A stretch of 6,368 bases of DNA from Planctomycetota bacterium (lineage in GTDB: Bacteria; Planctomycetota; GCA-002687715; DRQF01): the NCBI GenBank assembly GCA_015485455.1, contig WFTN01000474.1, positions 1 through 6,368 on the forward strand, written 5' to 3'. The notes under the pieces are model-generated. The model was not told where the DNA came from, made no database searches, and saw only the letters and a program-made list of their open reading frames with translations. Below, one piece after another: positions 1 to 6,368 of this stretch. Position 1 is the stretch's first letter, and the number at the start of each line of letters is the position of its first letter. The position numbers were made by a program, and so were the translations under genes.

Positions 1-1230
1 AGAGACGACCGAGCCTATCCCGGAGAGTTGACCCCAAGTCAACACGAAGCGCTCAAGTCCATGCGCGACTTGGCAACGTTCAAGAATTGGGAGCTTGCTC
101 TCAAAAAGGCAGAAGCTCTTTCTCCTGAGATTCCTCAAGCAACTCGTTCTTGGTTTTTGGCTCTTTATCAGACGAAATTGGACAAGTGGGATTTAGCACT
201 CAAGAATGCTGGAATCAGCGCCAAACTTGACCCGACGTTTTATGAATCCGGATCCATGTGGGCAGACTTGCTGACGCGCTCTGGCCGCAAGGAGGAGGCC
301 CGCAAAGTTTGGCGATCTCTTTTGAAGAGCCATCCTCAGGAAGCGTACTCCTACTCTTCCTTGGCTTATTTGCTCATGGAGCATAACGAACTTCCTGCCG
401 CCGATGCCGTCATCAAAGACGCCATTAAAAGGGGCTTGAGAAGTCGTCAGATCAAAGCGTTGGAAGACACTTTGTTTCGGGCTTCTCATGGGCCCAAGTG
501 GCAAAATGTCTACCACTGGAAATCGCGACACTATGAAGTCCACACCGACATTGATAAGAAGACGGCAGAAGACGCATCGAGAATTCTCGAGAAAGCATTT
601 ACCGCCTACTCAACTTACATGGGGCGAACGAAAACCAAGGCTCCACGTCGATTCCAAGTTTACATTTTCTCGGGAGAGGCTGGTTACCATGAGTACGTGC
701 GCAGCCTCATCGGTACACCCAAGACACATACGGCTGGTCTTTACTTCCCTTTGCTCAAGCAGCTCTTGATCTGGAATCTTCCTGATCGCAAGAGCATGCT
801 CAAGACTGTTCAGCATGAAGGTTTTCATCAATACGTCGATAGTATCACGGAAGAGATGCCCAACTGGTTGAACGAAGGAACCGCCGAGTATTACGAAACG
901 GCGACTTCCGGCAGATGGAGCAATACGCCGATTCGCAAGGATCATCTCTCCGAGTTAGCGGGAGGGGTCCGCGATCTCGGACGCTTCGTACGCATTTCCT
1001 ATCGAGACTTCTACGGCTCAGCCTCATTCAATTATGCGCGGGCTTGGGCGTTGGTCTATTTTCTTCGCCATTCGACCCCGACAAACAAGAAGGTCCTCAC
1101 CTCTCTTCATGACAAACTCAAATCTGGGATGACCAGCAAGAAAGCTATCGAAGAAGTCTTCGGCCAATTGGACATGAAAGCCCTGAAAGTCGAAATGGAA
1201 GCCTTCCTCGACGAGTTAAGGAAGCGCTGA
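1..1230 (+). CDS. TPR-containing DUF1570-type zinc metallopeptidase (5' end outside the window)
   Basis: The reading frame is open from base 1 to the TGA at 1228-1230 and has no convincing start. The TTG at 28 directly abuts a GGAGAG with no spacer and the first ATG is at 61, so I treat the gene as 5'-truncated; a signal peptide could lie upstream. The first third (about bases 61-450) is helical and TPR-like, with paired helices such as WELALKKAEAL, WDLALKNAG and ARKVWRSLLKSHP. The rest resembles DUF1570, a gluzincin-like (peptidase MA type) family common in Planctomycetota. Bases 814-828 encode HEGFH, a complete HExxH zinc site. Fifteen residues later WLNEGTAEYYE supplies the likely third zinc ligand, Glu at 874-876. 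All catalytic residues are present, so an active peptidase is likely; substrate and location are unknown. A second stop (TAG, 1231-1233) follows immediately. The next gene lies 60 bases downstream on the same strand. Confidence 0.85.
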   Translation, partial: RDDRAYPGELTPSQHEALKSMRDLATFKNWELALKKAEALSPEIPQATRSWFLALYQTKLDKWDLALKNAGISAKLDPTFYESGSMWADLLTRSGRKEEARKVWRSLLKSHPQEAYSYSSLAYLLMEHNELPAADAVIKDAIKRGLRSRQIKALEDTLFRASHGPKWQNVYHWKSRHYEVHTDIDKKTAEDASRILEKAFTAYSTYMGRTKTKAPRRFQVYIFSGEAGYHEYVRSLIGTPKTHTAGLYFPLLKQLLIWNLPDRKSMLKTVQHEGFHQYVDSITEEMPNWLNEGTAEYYETATSGRWSNTPIRKDHLSELAGGVRDLGRFVRISYRDFYGSASFNYARAWALVYFLRHSTPTNKKVLTSLHDKLKSGMTSKKAIEEVFGQLDMKALKVEMEAFLDELRKR

Positions 1231-1290
1231 TAGGACCTTTCGTTCTCTTCGTCGCCAGATGGGCGCATACGAAAACTTAACCACTTAGCC

Positions 1291-2010
1291 ATGCATAAAT
1301 TTCGGACCACGACTGACAATGTTGAAGTATTCCACCAGGCCCTTGACCGCCTCAGCGTGGAGGAGTTGCGAACAACCATTCGCGAATTCTACCGAGATTG
1401 GAAGTACATTGAGAACGGCCCGAATCACCTTCAAGACTCAATTATCCGTGCCACGATCAAGCAAGATTCGAAGTGGAACTTGCCACAGGAGTCTGACGAC
1501 GACTGGAGAATGGCCGAGCAAGTTGCGAAGAGTCTTCGAAGTGGGGCGCAGCTCGTTTCTGAAGAACTGGATGAGTTGCTGAGGTTCGCTTCTTCTCTGT
1601 TGGTGCGAGGTTCCTATGAGCGCTCACATTTTATTTTTAGCCACGTGATGTTGGGCTTGCGCGAATTGACGTTCGACCTATTGGGTTTTGATGAGTGCCC
1701 CAGTGAGGTTCTTTCTTACGACATGAATTTTGCCACCACAGAATACGCCGTCACAACTTATTTTTCCTTGCCTCTTGAGAAACGAGCCTCAGCGATTTTC
1801 GAAGTCTTAGAAAAATCGACCTTTCTTTATGGCAACTACAAACCACTTGCTGCAATGATTTCGGCGAGTGTTAGGGCTCTTCCGCGGTGGCAAGATTTTC
1901 TTCCCTTTTGGCGTGATCATCTTTACTCGAAAGTGGATGAATTGGGTGATGATGGGGATAGGTCGCCGTTGAGAGAGTGGCTTGATGAGGCGTGTGCTGC
2001 AACAAGGTGA
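1291..2010 (+). CDS. Hypothetical 239-residue probably all-helical protein
   Basis: I do not recognise this family. The ATG at 1291 is the first possible start: the frame is blocked by TGA-TAG at 1228-1233 and no ATG, GTG or TTG lies between. No clear Shine-Dalgarno precedes it (the sequence is CCACTTAGCC), so initiation may be weak or depend on the upstream gene 60 bases away. The protein has no signal peptide or membrane segment and is probably cytoplasmic. Residues 10-35 (ALDRLSVEELRTTIREFY) and 70-135 form amphipathic helices with acidic clusters; the last 30 residues are acidic (DELGDDGDR, then LREWLDEA). There are only two cysteines, at 136 and 234, and no metal or nucleotide-binding motif that I can see. 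The helix pattern loosely recalls alpha-solenoid proteins, but that is only an impression. It ends 76 bases from the convergent 829-residue gene. Its length and coherent composition make it a likely real gene. Confidence 0.75.
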   Translation: MHKFRTTTDNVEVFHQALDRLSVEELRTTIREFYRDWKYIENGPNHLQDSIIRATIKQDSKWNLPQESDDDWRMAEQVAKSLRSGAQLVSEELDELLRFASSLLVRGSYERSHFIFSHVMLGLRELTFDLLGFDECPSEVLSYDMNFATTEYAVTTYFSLPLEKRASAIFEVLEKSTFLYGNYKPLAAMISASVRALPRWQDFLPFWRDHLYSKVDELGDDGDRSPLREWLDEACAATR

Positions 2011-2086
2011 TCGACTTTTCTTGGGAGGACGGCTTGGAAGCCTCTCCGCTCTCTCCACCGCTGTTGTGAGTGCCTGTTGGGCTAAT

Positions 2087-4576
2087 TTACTTTGGCTCAA
2101 TCTTCACTTGAAAAACCTGTTCTTGGTGACTGTCTAAGACGTAGATGCTCTTGGGCGTGATGGTAATAGCCTTGCCCAACCTCTGCTCAATCTTGGTCTT
2201 GAGGAAGGCTTTGAGCTTGTGTTCCCCGGGCTCCATGATGAAGATGCGGCCTTTTTCGTCAGCAGTTTCACGCGGGCTGTAGTACCACATTGGGCTCGCG
2301 TTTTCGGCGGCGAAGTTGATGAACCCGCCCTTGGGGATTTCTTCTTTATTCTCCACTTGGATGCGAATAGGAATGCCTTTTTTGAGTTTGATTGTGAGCT
2401 CGCCTTTCGCAACACTCTCATAGAGTTCTGTTCGAAACCCGACTTTGCTGGCATAGATGTCGCAGACATCAGCGGGCATCAAGATGGTGTCCTTTTGTTC
2501 GTCAATGGAGAACCATGTCAAGTGATTCTTGCTGCCAGGTGCGAAGAGGTCGATGCGAAGACCGTTGTAGCGTCCTTTGAAAACGGGGCTCTTCACCACG
2601 ATGTCTAACTTGGTTCCCGACACTTGAACGGGGATGTCTCCTAAGTCTCGGGTTTCTCCGCCTTTCAAGATGACTTCTTTTTCGAAGGCGTATGGGCGAG
2701 CCTTTCCTCGTCTCAGGACAGCGAACTTGTGGGGCCCGGGTTTTAAGTAGCTCAGCTCGAAGTGTCCGTCGGGTTGCACATCATGGGTTTGGCCTTTGAC
2801 GGCCAGAACCCAAAAGAAACGGCCATCGATGTCTTCTGGCATGATGAGCCGGCCTTTGAGCTTGCAGACACGGCTTAAGGAGATATTGACATTGGGCGCG
2901 CCGGTTTTGACCTCGACACCCTCTTGGAAATGGTTGGCGGCATAAGCACTGATGTGCAAAGTGGAAGCTGTGGTTTCGCCATAGATTTGGAAAGCCCCGC
3001 GTTTGTCTGATTGGAGCCGCCCGATTTTCTTGGTGGTGGCGTCCGGCGCTTCATCCCTTCCATTTCTGATGTCAAAATGAGCTCCCGCAATAGGATTGCC
3101 GGCAAGGTCTCGGATGTGACCTGATGCCAATAGGCTCGGCCCTTTCAATGTCAGTGTGCCTAAGTCTATGTCGTCTTTGAGTGCTTCTGAGGACATCGGG
3201 AGGCGAACTGTTAAAGGGGGAGTATTTTCGCGGGCTTCCGTGCTTATTTCGATCTCTCTTTTGAACACCCTAGAATCGAATCCTCTGGAGAGGGGAACCT
3301 TAAATTGGCCGGTTCTAGTGGTGGACACATAGTGGGAATCACCTCGTGTTCCCTGGCCTTTGTCGGCGAAGACCTGGAGAAAGATCTTGCTGTCCTTTAT
3401 GGGCTCCCCGGCCTCATCTATCAGTCGACCTTTCAAGGTGCCCCATGCGGACCCAAACTGCAGGGTGATACTGCTTTTCTCTCCTGGATTGGTCGCACTC
3501 TGGACCGATCTACTGACAGGTTTCAGGTCGATCCCGGGGTAAGGCATTGCTGTTATCTTGAGGTCAAGTCCACAACTCACGATGGGAACATTCACGGTGC
3601 CGTCTTGGGTGGTCTTGGCGAAGAGAGGTTTGTTTTCTTCTGTGTCCAAGTTGAAGGAAACGTAGACTTTTTGCCCGTAGGGCTTGCCTTCTTGGTCAAG
3701 AATGTTGACTTCCATGCTGCCAAAAGGGCCAAGCCGCAGATGGACGGCTTCTGAAGGAAGGTTATCCCGTTCAATGGATTGCTCTAATGGTGGGTTGAAA
3801 ATTCCAAGTGCCGCCACCCTCAAATTGAACTGGTCCATGGGAAACTGCTCGATGGTTCCCGGCACGATGCTGAATTTGGCCACTCCCCGGTCGTTTGTAG
3901 TCCCGTAGAGCAGGGGAATGCTCTGCCTGTCCTGGACCCGATACCGAAGACAAACTGCTGTTGGTATGGCTGAAAGAGGTCTTCCGGCCATCGTGGTGAC
4001 TCTCACTTTGATCTCAGACCGGGGTGCAATGGCTAAGACAAGAGCATCCGTTTCTCGGCCCAAGGCCTGCTTGCTCGCAACTCTCTCGTCTTTTCTTGCG
4101 GTAAGGACGGTGGGTGCCGTGACCTTGGGGATACGCACTTGGCCAGCTTCGTCTGAAAGGTAGAGTTTGCCATTCTCCTCAGCAAAGCGGACGATGTCTT
4201 CGAGCATCTTCTTGCGGAGATTTTCGTCCGTTGATCTTGAGATGGCGAGAACCGCGAGGGTGGCCCCAGCAACAGGTTTTTTGGTCTCGCGATCAATGAT
4301 GCGAGCAAATTGGCTGTTGGACTCATTGAGATCTGACCAGTTCTCATACTCCTTCTTGGGTGTTGACGATAAGGGTGCTCGTTTTTCTTCTGTTGTTTGT
4401 TGTGGTGCCTGTATTTCTGGGACAATGGACTTGCCCCTTCGAGGTTCTGTCATTTGCCTCGTCGTCGCTATACCGGTGCTGCCGATTTCTTGAATGTCTT
4501 GGTTGTCCAAGAAGAGCCATCCAAGCCCGCTCCCCAGCAACAGAAGAACTCCAACAACAAGAATGAGCCGATTCAT
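2087..4576 (-). CDS. 829-residue membrane-anchored protein with repeated carboxypeptidase-regulatory-like beta domains
   Basis: The start is the ATG at 4574-4576, preceded on the minus strand by GGAG (4584-4587) at a 7-base spacing; the stop is TAA at 2087-2089. Residues 4-23 are a strong hydrophobic segment after MNR with no obvious signal-peptidase or lipobox site, so a membrane anchor with the bulk outside the cytoplasm is likely. Residues 25-88 are a Thr/Pro/Glu-rich linker. The rest is a string of beta-sandwich units with the typical turns of CarboxypepD_reg/Ig-like domains: residues 90-112 (IIDRETKKPVAGATL), about 287-345 (ILDQEGKPYGQKVYV), about 379-460 (GRLIDEAGEPIKDSKI), about 484-567 (GHIRDLAGNPIAGAHF), about 573-625 and about 734-790 (ending MEPGEHKLKAF). 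Later strands carry DGxF-type turns such as QPDGHFEL and TRTGQFKV. No peptidase catalytic domain is present. Such proteins are usually taken to have structural, adhesive or envelope roles; the ligand is unknown. It is divergent from the cluster at 4998. Confidence 0.85.
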   Translation of the reverse strand: MNRLILVVGVLLLLGSGLGWLFLDNQDIQEIGSTGIATTRQMTEPRRGKSIVPEIQAPQQTTEEKRAPLSSTPKKEYENWSDLNESNSQFARIIDRETKKPVAGATLAVLAISRSTDENLRKKMLEDIVRFAEENGKLYLSDEAGQVRIPKVTAPTVLTARKDERVASKQALGRETDALVLAIAPRSEIKVRVTTMAGRPLSAIPTAVCLRYRVQDRQSIPLLYGTTNDRGVAKFSIVPGTIEQFPMDQFNLRVAALGIFNPPLEQSIERDNLPSEAVHLRLGPFGSMEVNILDQEGKPYGQKVYVSFNLDTEENKPLFAKTTQDGTVNVPIVSCGLDLKITAMPYPGIDLKPVSRSVQSATNPGEKSSITLQFGSAWGTLKGRLIDEAGEPIKDSKIFLQVFADKGQGTRGDSHYVSTTRTGQFKVPLSRGFDSRVFKREIEISTEARENTPPLTVRLPMSSEALKDDIDLGTLTLKGPSLLASGHIRDLAGNPIAGAHFDIRNGRDEAPDATTKKIGRLQSDKRGAFQIYGETTASTLHISAYAANHFQEGVEVKTGAPNVNISLSRVCKLKGRLIMPEDIDGRFFWVLAVKGQTHDVQPDGHFELSYLKPGPHKFAVLRRGKARPYAFEKEVILKGGETRDLGDIPVQVSGTKLDIVVKSPVFKGRYNGLRIDLFAPGSKNHLTWFSIDEQKDTILMPADVCDIYASKVGFRTELYESVAKGELTIKLKKGIPIRIQVENKEEIPKGGFINFAAENASPMWYYSPRETADEKGRIFIMEPGEHKLKAFLKTKIEQRLGKAITITPKSIYVLDSHQEQVFQVKIEPK

Positions 4577-4671
4577 CTTCTCTCTCCGTGGAATTTGTGT
4601 GTGCGACGCCCAGGGAGCATCTTAGAAATCTGCATGAGTTTCGATAGCTCTCATATCGCGGCTTCATTTTG

Positions 4672-4700
4672 ATTATTCCGAAACCCTAGTTTTGGGCCAA
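4672..4700 (-). promoter_or_regulatory. Candidate sigma-70-like promoter for the 829-residue protein
   Basis: Read on the minus strand, TTGGCC (4695-4700; four of six matches to TTGACA) and AATAAT (4672-4677; five of six matches to TATAAT) are separated by exactly 17 bases. Transcription would begin near 4665, leaving a leader of roughly 90 bases before the ATG at 4576, with the Shine-Dalgarno at 4584-4587. Such matches arise by chance and Planctomycetota promoters are poorly defined, so this is tentative. Confidence 0.35.
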
Positions 4701-4798
4701 TCCGACATCACCGAAGCCACGGGCCCACCTTCATTCTTAAGTTGTTGTGGGGTTGTTGTTTAAGGAGAATTCGTTGGGGTTTAATCCAGGGCCTGACC

Positions 4799-4993
4799 AT
4801 GGCCAAGTATCTATCTGATTGTTCCGCGTTTTCTCAGTGTGAGGCGTTTTCTGCCAGAGTCGGCGCAGAGAGCTTCCAAGGTGATCAAGATCGTCCAGGA
4901 ATAGTTCTTTACAGACGACTTGGGGTGACTATTATGGAGCGGTTGATACAGGCCTGTTTGCCGCAGGTGGTTAGTTTGAGAACTCTGCAATGA
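4799..4993 (+). CDS. Doubtful small ORF (64 codons) directly upstream of the zinc-motif/Tat gene
   Basis: The ATG at 4799 is preceded by AGGG (4788-4791) at a 7-base spacing, and the TGA at 4991-4993 lies only 4 bases before the ATG at 4998. That spacing would suit translational coupling, since the next gene has no clear Shine-Dalgarno of its own. Against it, the product (beginning MAKYLSDCSAFSQCEAF, ending SLRTLQ) matches no family I know, has no signal or membrane segment, and its codon choice looks unselected. The same frame opens earlier at TTG 4742, but that start has no ribosome binding site. It could be a leader ORF, a gene remnant or chance. Confidence 0.2.
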   Translation: MAKYLSDCSAFSQCEAFSARVGAESFQGDQDRPGIVLYRRLGVTIMERLIQACLPQVVSLRTLQ

Positions 4994-4997
4994 GATC

Positions 4998-5663
4998 ATG
5001 TCGATGAAAACGAACGCACCAGGACCATTTAGTTGTGAGATTTATCTGAAGTCGTGGCAATTGGGCTATCGATCAGGGGACACAAAACTCCATATTGATA
5101 ATTGCTACTTCTGTGGCCCCATTGTCCACGGGGGCACAGAGGATTTTCCTCTGTCCGCAGCGGACCAAGCCAAGAAGAACATCGCTGACCGCAAACGTGC
5201 CAGTCGCCGCCGCTTCTTCACCCGCACAGCCGCCGCCGCCAGCATCGCAGGCATCACCGCCCTCGGCCTCAACCGTTTCATTGGGGAGTCTGAGACTGCG
5301 GTGCCCGTATTGACGGGCAAGGACAAAATTCTGGCTGATTTTGTCGTCTTGGATTCTCACTATTCAACTTCTGGCAAAGGTCGTATTGCTGCACGAATCT
5401 CCAATGGAACCCCCGCCAGGAGGAAATCCGCCATCGAATGGATTGTTCGTCGCAAGCACGCGAACATGTACGATCTCGTATGTCGCTGTCTTCAAGATGG
5501 GAATATGGAAGTGAGGCTTTATGCTGCTAGTGCCCTGAGCATCCTTGACCCTGTCGCATTGAAACCACACATAAACTTGATTTCAGAAGCTCAGGGTGCA
5601 TGTAAGAGCCAAGACTTCAAACGGCAATTGGCTATCTTGCTTGGAAATGTCGAATCATCATGA
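4998..5663 (+). CDS. 221-residue protein: HxxxCxxC zinc-type motif, Tat-like/transmembrane segment, HEAT-like domain (gene A)
   Basis: Three parts are visible. Residues 12-45 contain Cys13 and then His32-x3-Cys36-x2-Cys39 (HIDNCYFC), the motif spacing of zinc-binding anti-sigma factors (ZAS, zf-HC2). Residues 69-91 contain SRRRFFT followed by an Ala-rich hydrophobic stretch, matching the Tat consensus S-R-R-x-F-x-K except for the last position. Residues 115-190 carry helices of HEAT type, ending LQDGNMEVRLYAASALSILDP. The start is ATG 4998, or ATG 5004 two codons on. No ATG, GTG or TTG lies in frame between codon 22 and the twin arginines, so the N-terminal extension appears genuinely part of the protein. 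With 68 residues before the arginines, the segment may act as a membrane anchor (zinc part inside, HEAT part outside) rather than a cleaved Tat signal. The stop overlaps the next start as ATGA. Paralogous to the gene at 6074. Role unknown; no sigma factor gene is visible upstream. Confidence 0.75.
   Translation: MSMKTNAPGPFSCEIYLKSWQLGYRSGDTKLHIDNCYFCGPIVHGGTEDFPLSAADQAKKNIADRKRASRRRFFTRTAAAASIAGITALGLNRFIGESETAVPVLTGKDKILADFVVLDSHYSTSGKGRIAARISNGTPARRKSAIEWIVRRKHANMYDLVCRCLQDGNMEVRLYAASALSILDPVALKPHINLISEAQGACKSQDFKRQLAILLGNVESS
5112..5154 (+). other. Two adjoining inverted repeats inside gene A
   Basis: TGTGGCCCC (5112-5120) pairs with GGGGGCACA (5130-5138) with one mismatch across a 9-base loop. 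ACAGAGGA (5136-5143) pairs perfectly with TCCTCTGT (5147-5154) across a TTT loop. The two stems share bases 5136-5138, so they compete slightly or stack. They lie between the codons for the HxxxCxxC motif and those for the twin arginines. No T-run follows, so this is not a standard terminator. It may be a coding coincidence. Confidence 0.35.
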
Positions 5664-5917
5664 TCTCGATCAGCGGTTCACATTTCGGAGAACCTGGATC
5701 CACGATCTGTCTCACGGTTTCTGGCATTGGCGCAAGTTTCAATGCAACCGCAATCAAGCGGAAGGGGAAAGCAGTCAAGCTCAAGGTCGCCATCAACCCG
5801 GCGGCTCATACGGCTACTGTATGTTTCACCGTCCCAGCTTCTGGGGAAAGCGTGTCGATCGTGGTCTCGGATAATTCAGGGGCAGAGGAGGTTACGCACA
5901 CCGTTTTTGGCCGATGA
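5660..5917 (+). CDS. 85-residue beta-rich small protein, translationally coupled to gene A (gene B)
   Basis: The ATG at 5660 overlaps the TGA of gene A (ATGA, 5660-5663), the classic arrangement for coupled translation. The product is rich in Ser, Thr, Val, Ile and Gly with alternating hydrophobic residues, suggesting a small Ig-like or IPT/TIG-like beta sandwich. It begins MISISGSHFGEPGST and ends in strands like SVSIVVSDNSG. Its two cysteines (residues 17 and 55) both lie in predicted strands (TICLTV and ATVCFTV) and could form a disulfide. It has no signal peptide or membrane segment, although the composition looks extracytoplasmic. It may bind gene A's product, perhaps being exported with it, or work in the cytoplasm. 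I do not recognise a named family. The alternative frame at 5596-5874 lacks this regular strand pattern and is a shadow. Confidence 0.65.
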   Translation: MISISGSHFGEPGSTICLTVSGIGASFNATAIKRKGKAVKLKVAINPAAHTATVCFTVPASGESVSIVVSDNSGAEEVTHTVFGR

Positions 5918-6073
5918 TCCTTTGTGGACTTATGGGTCTGGATAGTGCTACTTCTTTTTCCTTGTCTTTTGCCCAAAGAACAAAGATTTCCCGGTCCATA
6001 AGTTCACGAAGTTACGTCAAGAACAACAGACGCTCACATTGTTTGAGACAAAAGCACGGAGATCATCGCAGCC

Positions 6074-6368
6074 ATGTCTATTTCCAAGTCGTTTTTCTCG
6101 CGCAGATTCTTCTTTGCTAGGACCGCCGCTGGAATTGTTGGAATCGCCGCCTTGGGCGTTCGTTACTCTGCTGGCGAGATGAAGGCGGCTGGCCCGACCA
6201 AGCAAGTCTTGGCAGTAGCGGAGGCTTCTGAATTCGCGCTACTCGATGCTCAGTTTGCGAGCCTTGGTCGGCCTAGGATTGAAGCACGACTTCAAAACGG
6301 AACAGTTGAGAAGAAAATCTATGCCCTGGAGTGGATTGAAATGCGGGGGCATAAGCCTCTCTATGACC
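6074..6368 (+). CDS. Tat-signal HEAT-like protein, tandem paralogue of gene A (gene C; 3' end outside the window)
   Basis: An open frame runs from the ATG at 6074 to the window edge, 98 codons without a stop. The start is fixed by an in-frame TGA at 6044-6046; GGAG at 6058-6061 lies 12 bases upstream, a long spacing. The N-terminus MSISKSFFSRRFFFARTAAG is a textbook short Tat signal (SRRFFFA, then a mild hydrophobic stretch to about residue 29), so export in folded form is likely. Residues 54-98 align without gaps to residues 115-159 of gene A with 19 of 45 identities, including RIxAR, NGT, EWI and the final YD; the HEAT-like part should continue past the edge. Unlike gene A it has no zinc-motif extension. 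It lies 156 bases after gene B on the same strand; I see no strong promoter or terminator in that gap. Function unknown. Confidence 0.8.
   Translation, partial: MSISKSFFSRRFFFARTAAGIVGIAALGVRYSAGEMKAAGPTKQVLAVAEASEFALLDAQFASLGRPRIEARLQNGTVEKKIYALEWIEMRGHKPLYD

Larger units (their letters stand above)
4577..4997. other. 421-base divergent intergenic region
   Basis: This stretch separates the leftward 829-residue gene from the rightward cluster. Its left part holds the leader and candidate promoter of the leftward gene, plus a small inverted repeat (CGATA 4642-4646 with TATCG 4654-4658, 7-base loop) inside that leader. Its right part (4799-4993) holds one doubtful 64-codon ORF. An AAGGAG at 4762-4767 looks like a ribosome binding site, but the TTG it would serve at 4774 opens only a 14-codon frame. 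I found no tRNA, no known riboswitch and no clear rightward promoter. Confidence 0.6.

Noticed and set aside
28..30. TTG as the true start of the DUF1570 gene
   Set aside because: GGAGAG abuts it with no spacer and the frame stays open to the window edge, so truncation is more likely.
2031..2042. Small palindrome GGCTTGGAAGCC between the convergent genes, as a shared terminator
   Set aside because: The stem is only four to five base pairs and no T-run follows on either strand.
2219..2608. Plus-strand 129-codon ORF inside the 829-residue gene, and a similar 149-codon one at 3305-3754
   Set aside because: Both are antisense shadows of a well-supported gene with clear domain repeats; neither product resembles a known protein.
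4742..4993. ECF sigma factor gene expected next to an anti-sigma-like gene
   Set aside because: The frame is far too short and shows no sigma region 2. The LGVT and RL near its end do not have region 4 spacing.
5963..5990. Weak hairpin (TTGTCTTT with AAAGAACAA) after gene B, as a terminator
   Set aside because: It is AT-rich with a bulge, and the T-rich tract precedes the stem rather than following it.
5914..6120. 68-codon plus-strand ORF overlapping the start of gene C
   Set aside because: It is out of frame with the paralogue whose Tat signal and homology to gene A are clear, and its composition is not protein-like.

Overview
The window reads like a piece of a Planctomycetota-type chromosome. 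The grounds are a DUF1570-type metallopeptidase, a long N-terminally anchored protein built from carboxypeptidase-regulatory-like beta domains, and small proteins with twin-arginine (Tat) signals. Base composition looks balanced, near half GC by eye. The assignment rests on protein type only and is moderate at best. I see no rRNA, tRNA, CRISPR array, insertion sequence or phage gene.

Layout. Bases 1-1230 (+) hold the 3' part of a TPR/DUF1570 protein with an intact HExxH zinc-peptidase site. Bases 1291-2010 (+) encode an unrecognised 239-residue, probably all-helical protein. Converging on it from the other strand, 2087-4576 (-) encodes an 829-residue protein: one N-terminal membrane anchor followed by a chain of Ig-like/carboxypeptidase-regulatory-like domains. 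A 421-base divergent intergenic region (4577-4997) follows. It holds a plausible sigma-70-like promoter for the 829-residue gene and one doubtful small ORF. From 4998 to the right edge, all on +, lies a compact cluster: a 221-residue protein (HxxxCxxC motif, Tat-like/transmembrane segment, HEAT-like domain), an 85-residue beta-rich protein overlapping it by ATGA, and the start of a second Tat-signal protein that is a diverged tandem copy of the first.

The right-hand cluster is the most interesting part. Gene A (4998-5663) and gene C (6074 onward, cut by the window edge) share a 45-residue block, aligned without gaps, with 19 identities by hand count, plus similar Tat-type signals. Only gene A has an extra 68-residue N-terminus, with an H-x3-C-x2-C motif like that of zinc-binding anti-sigma factors. 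The small protein between them has no export signal of its own, is translationally coupled to gene A, and looks like an extracytoplasmic beta domain with two cysteines. A set of exported or membrane-tethered proteins is a reasonable inference; their function cannot be read from this sequence.
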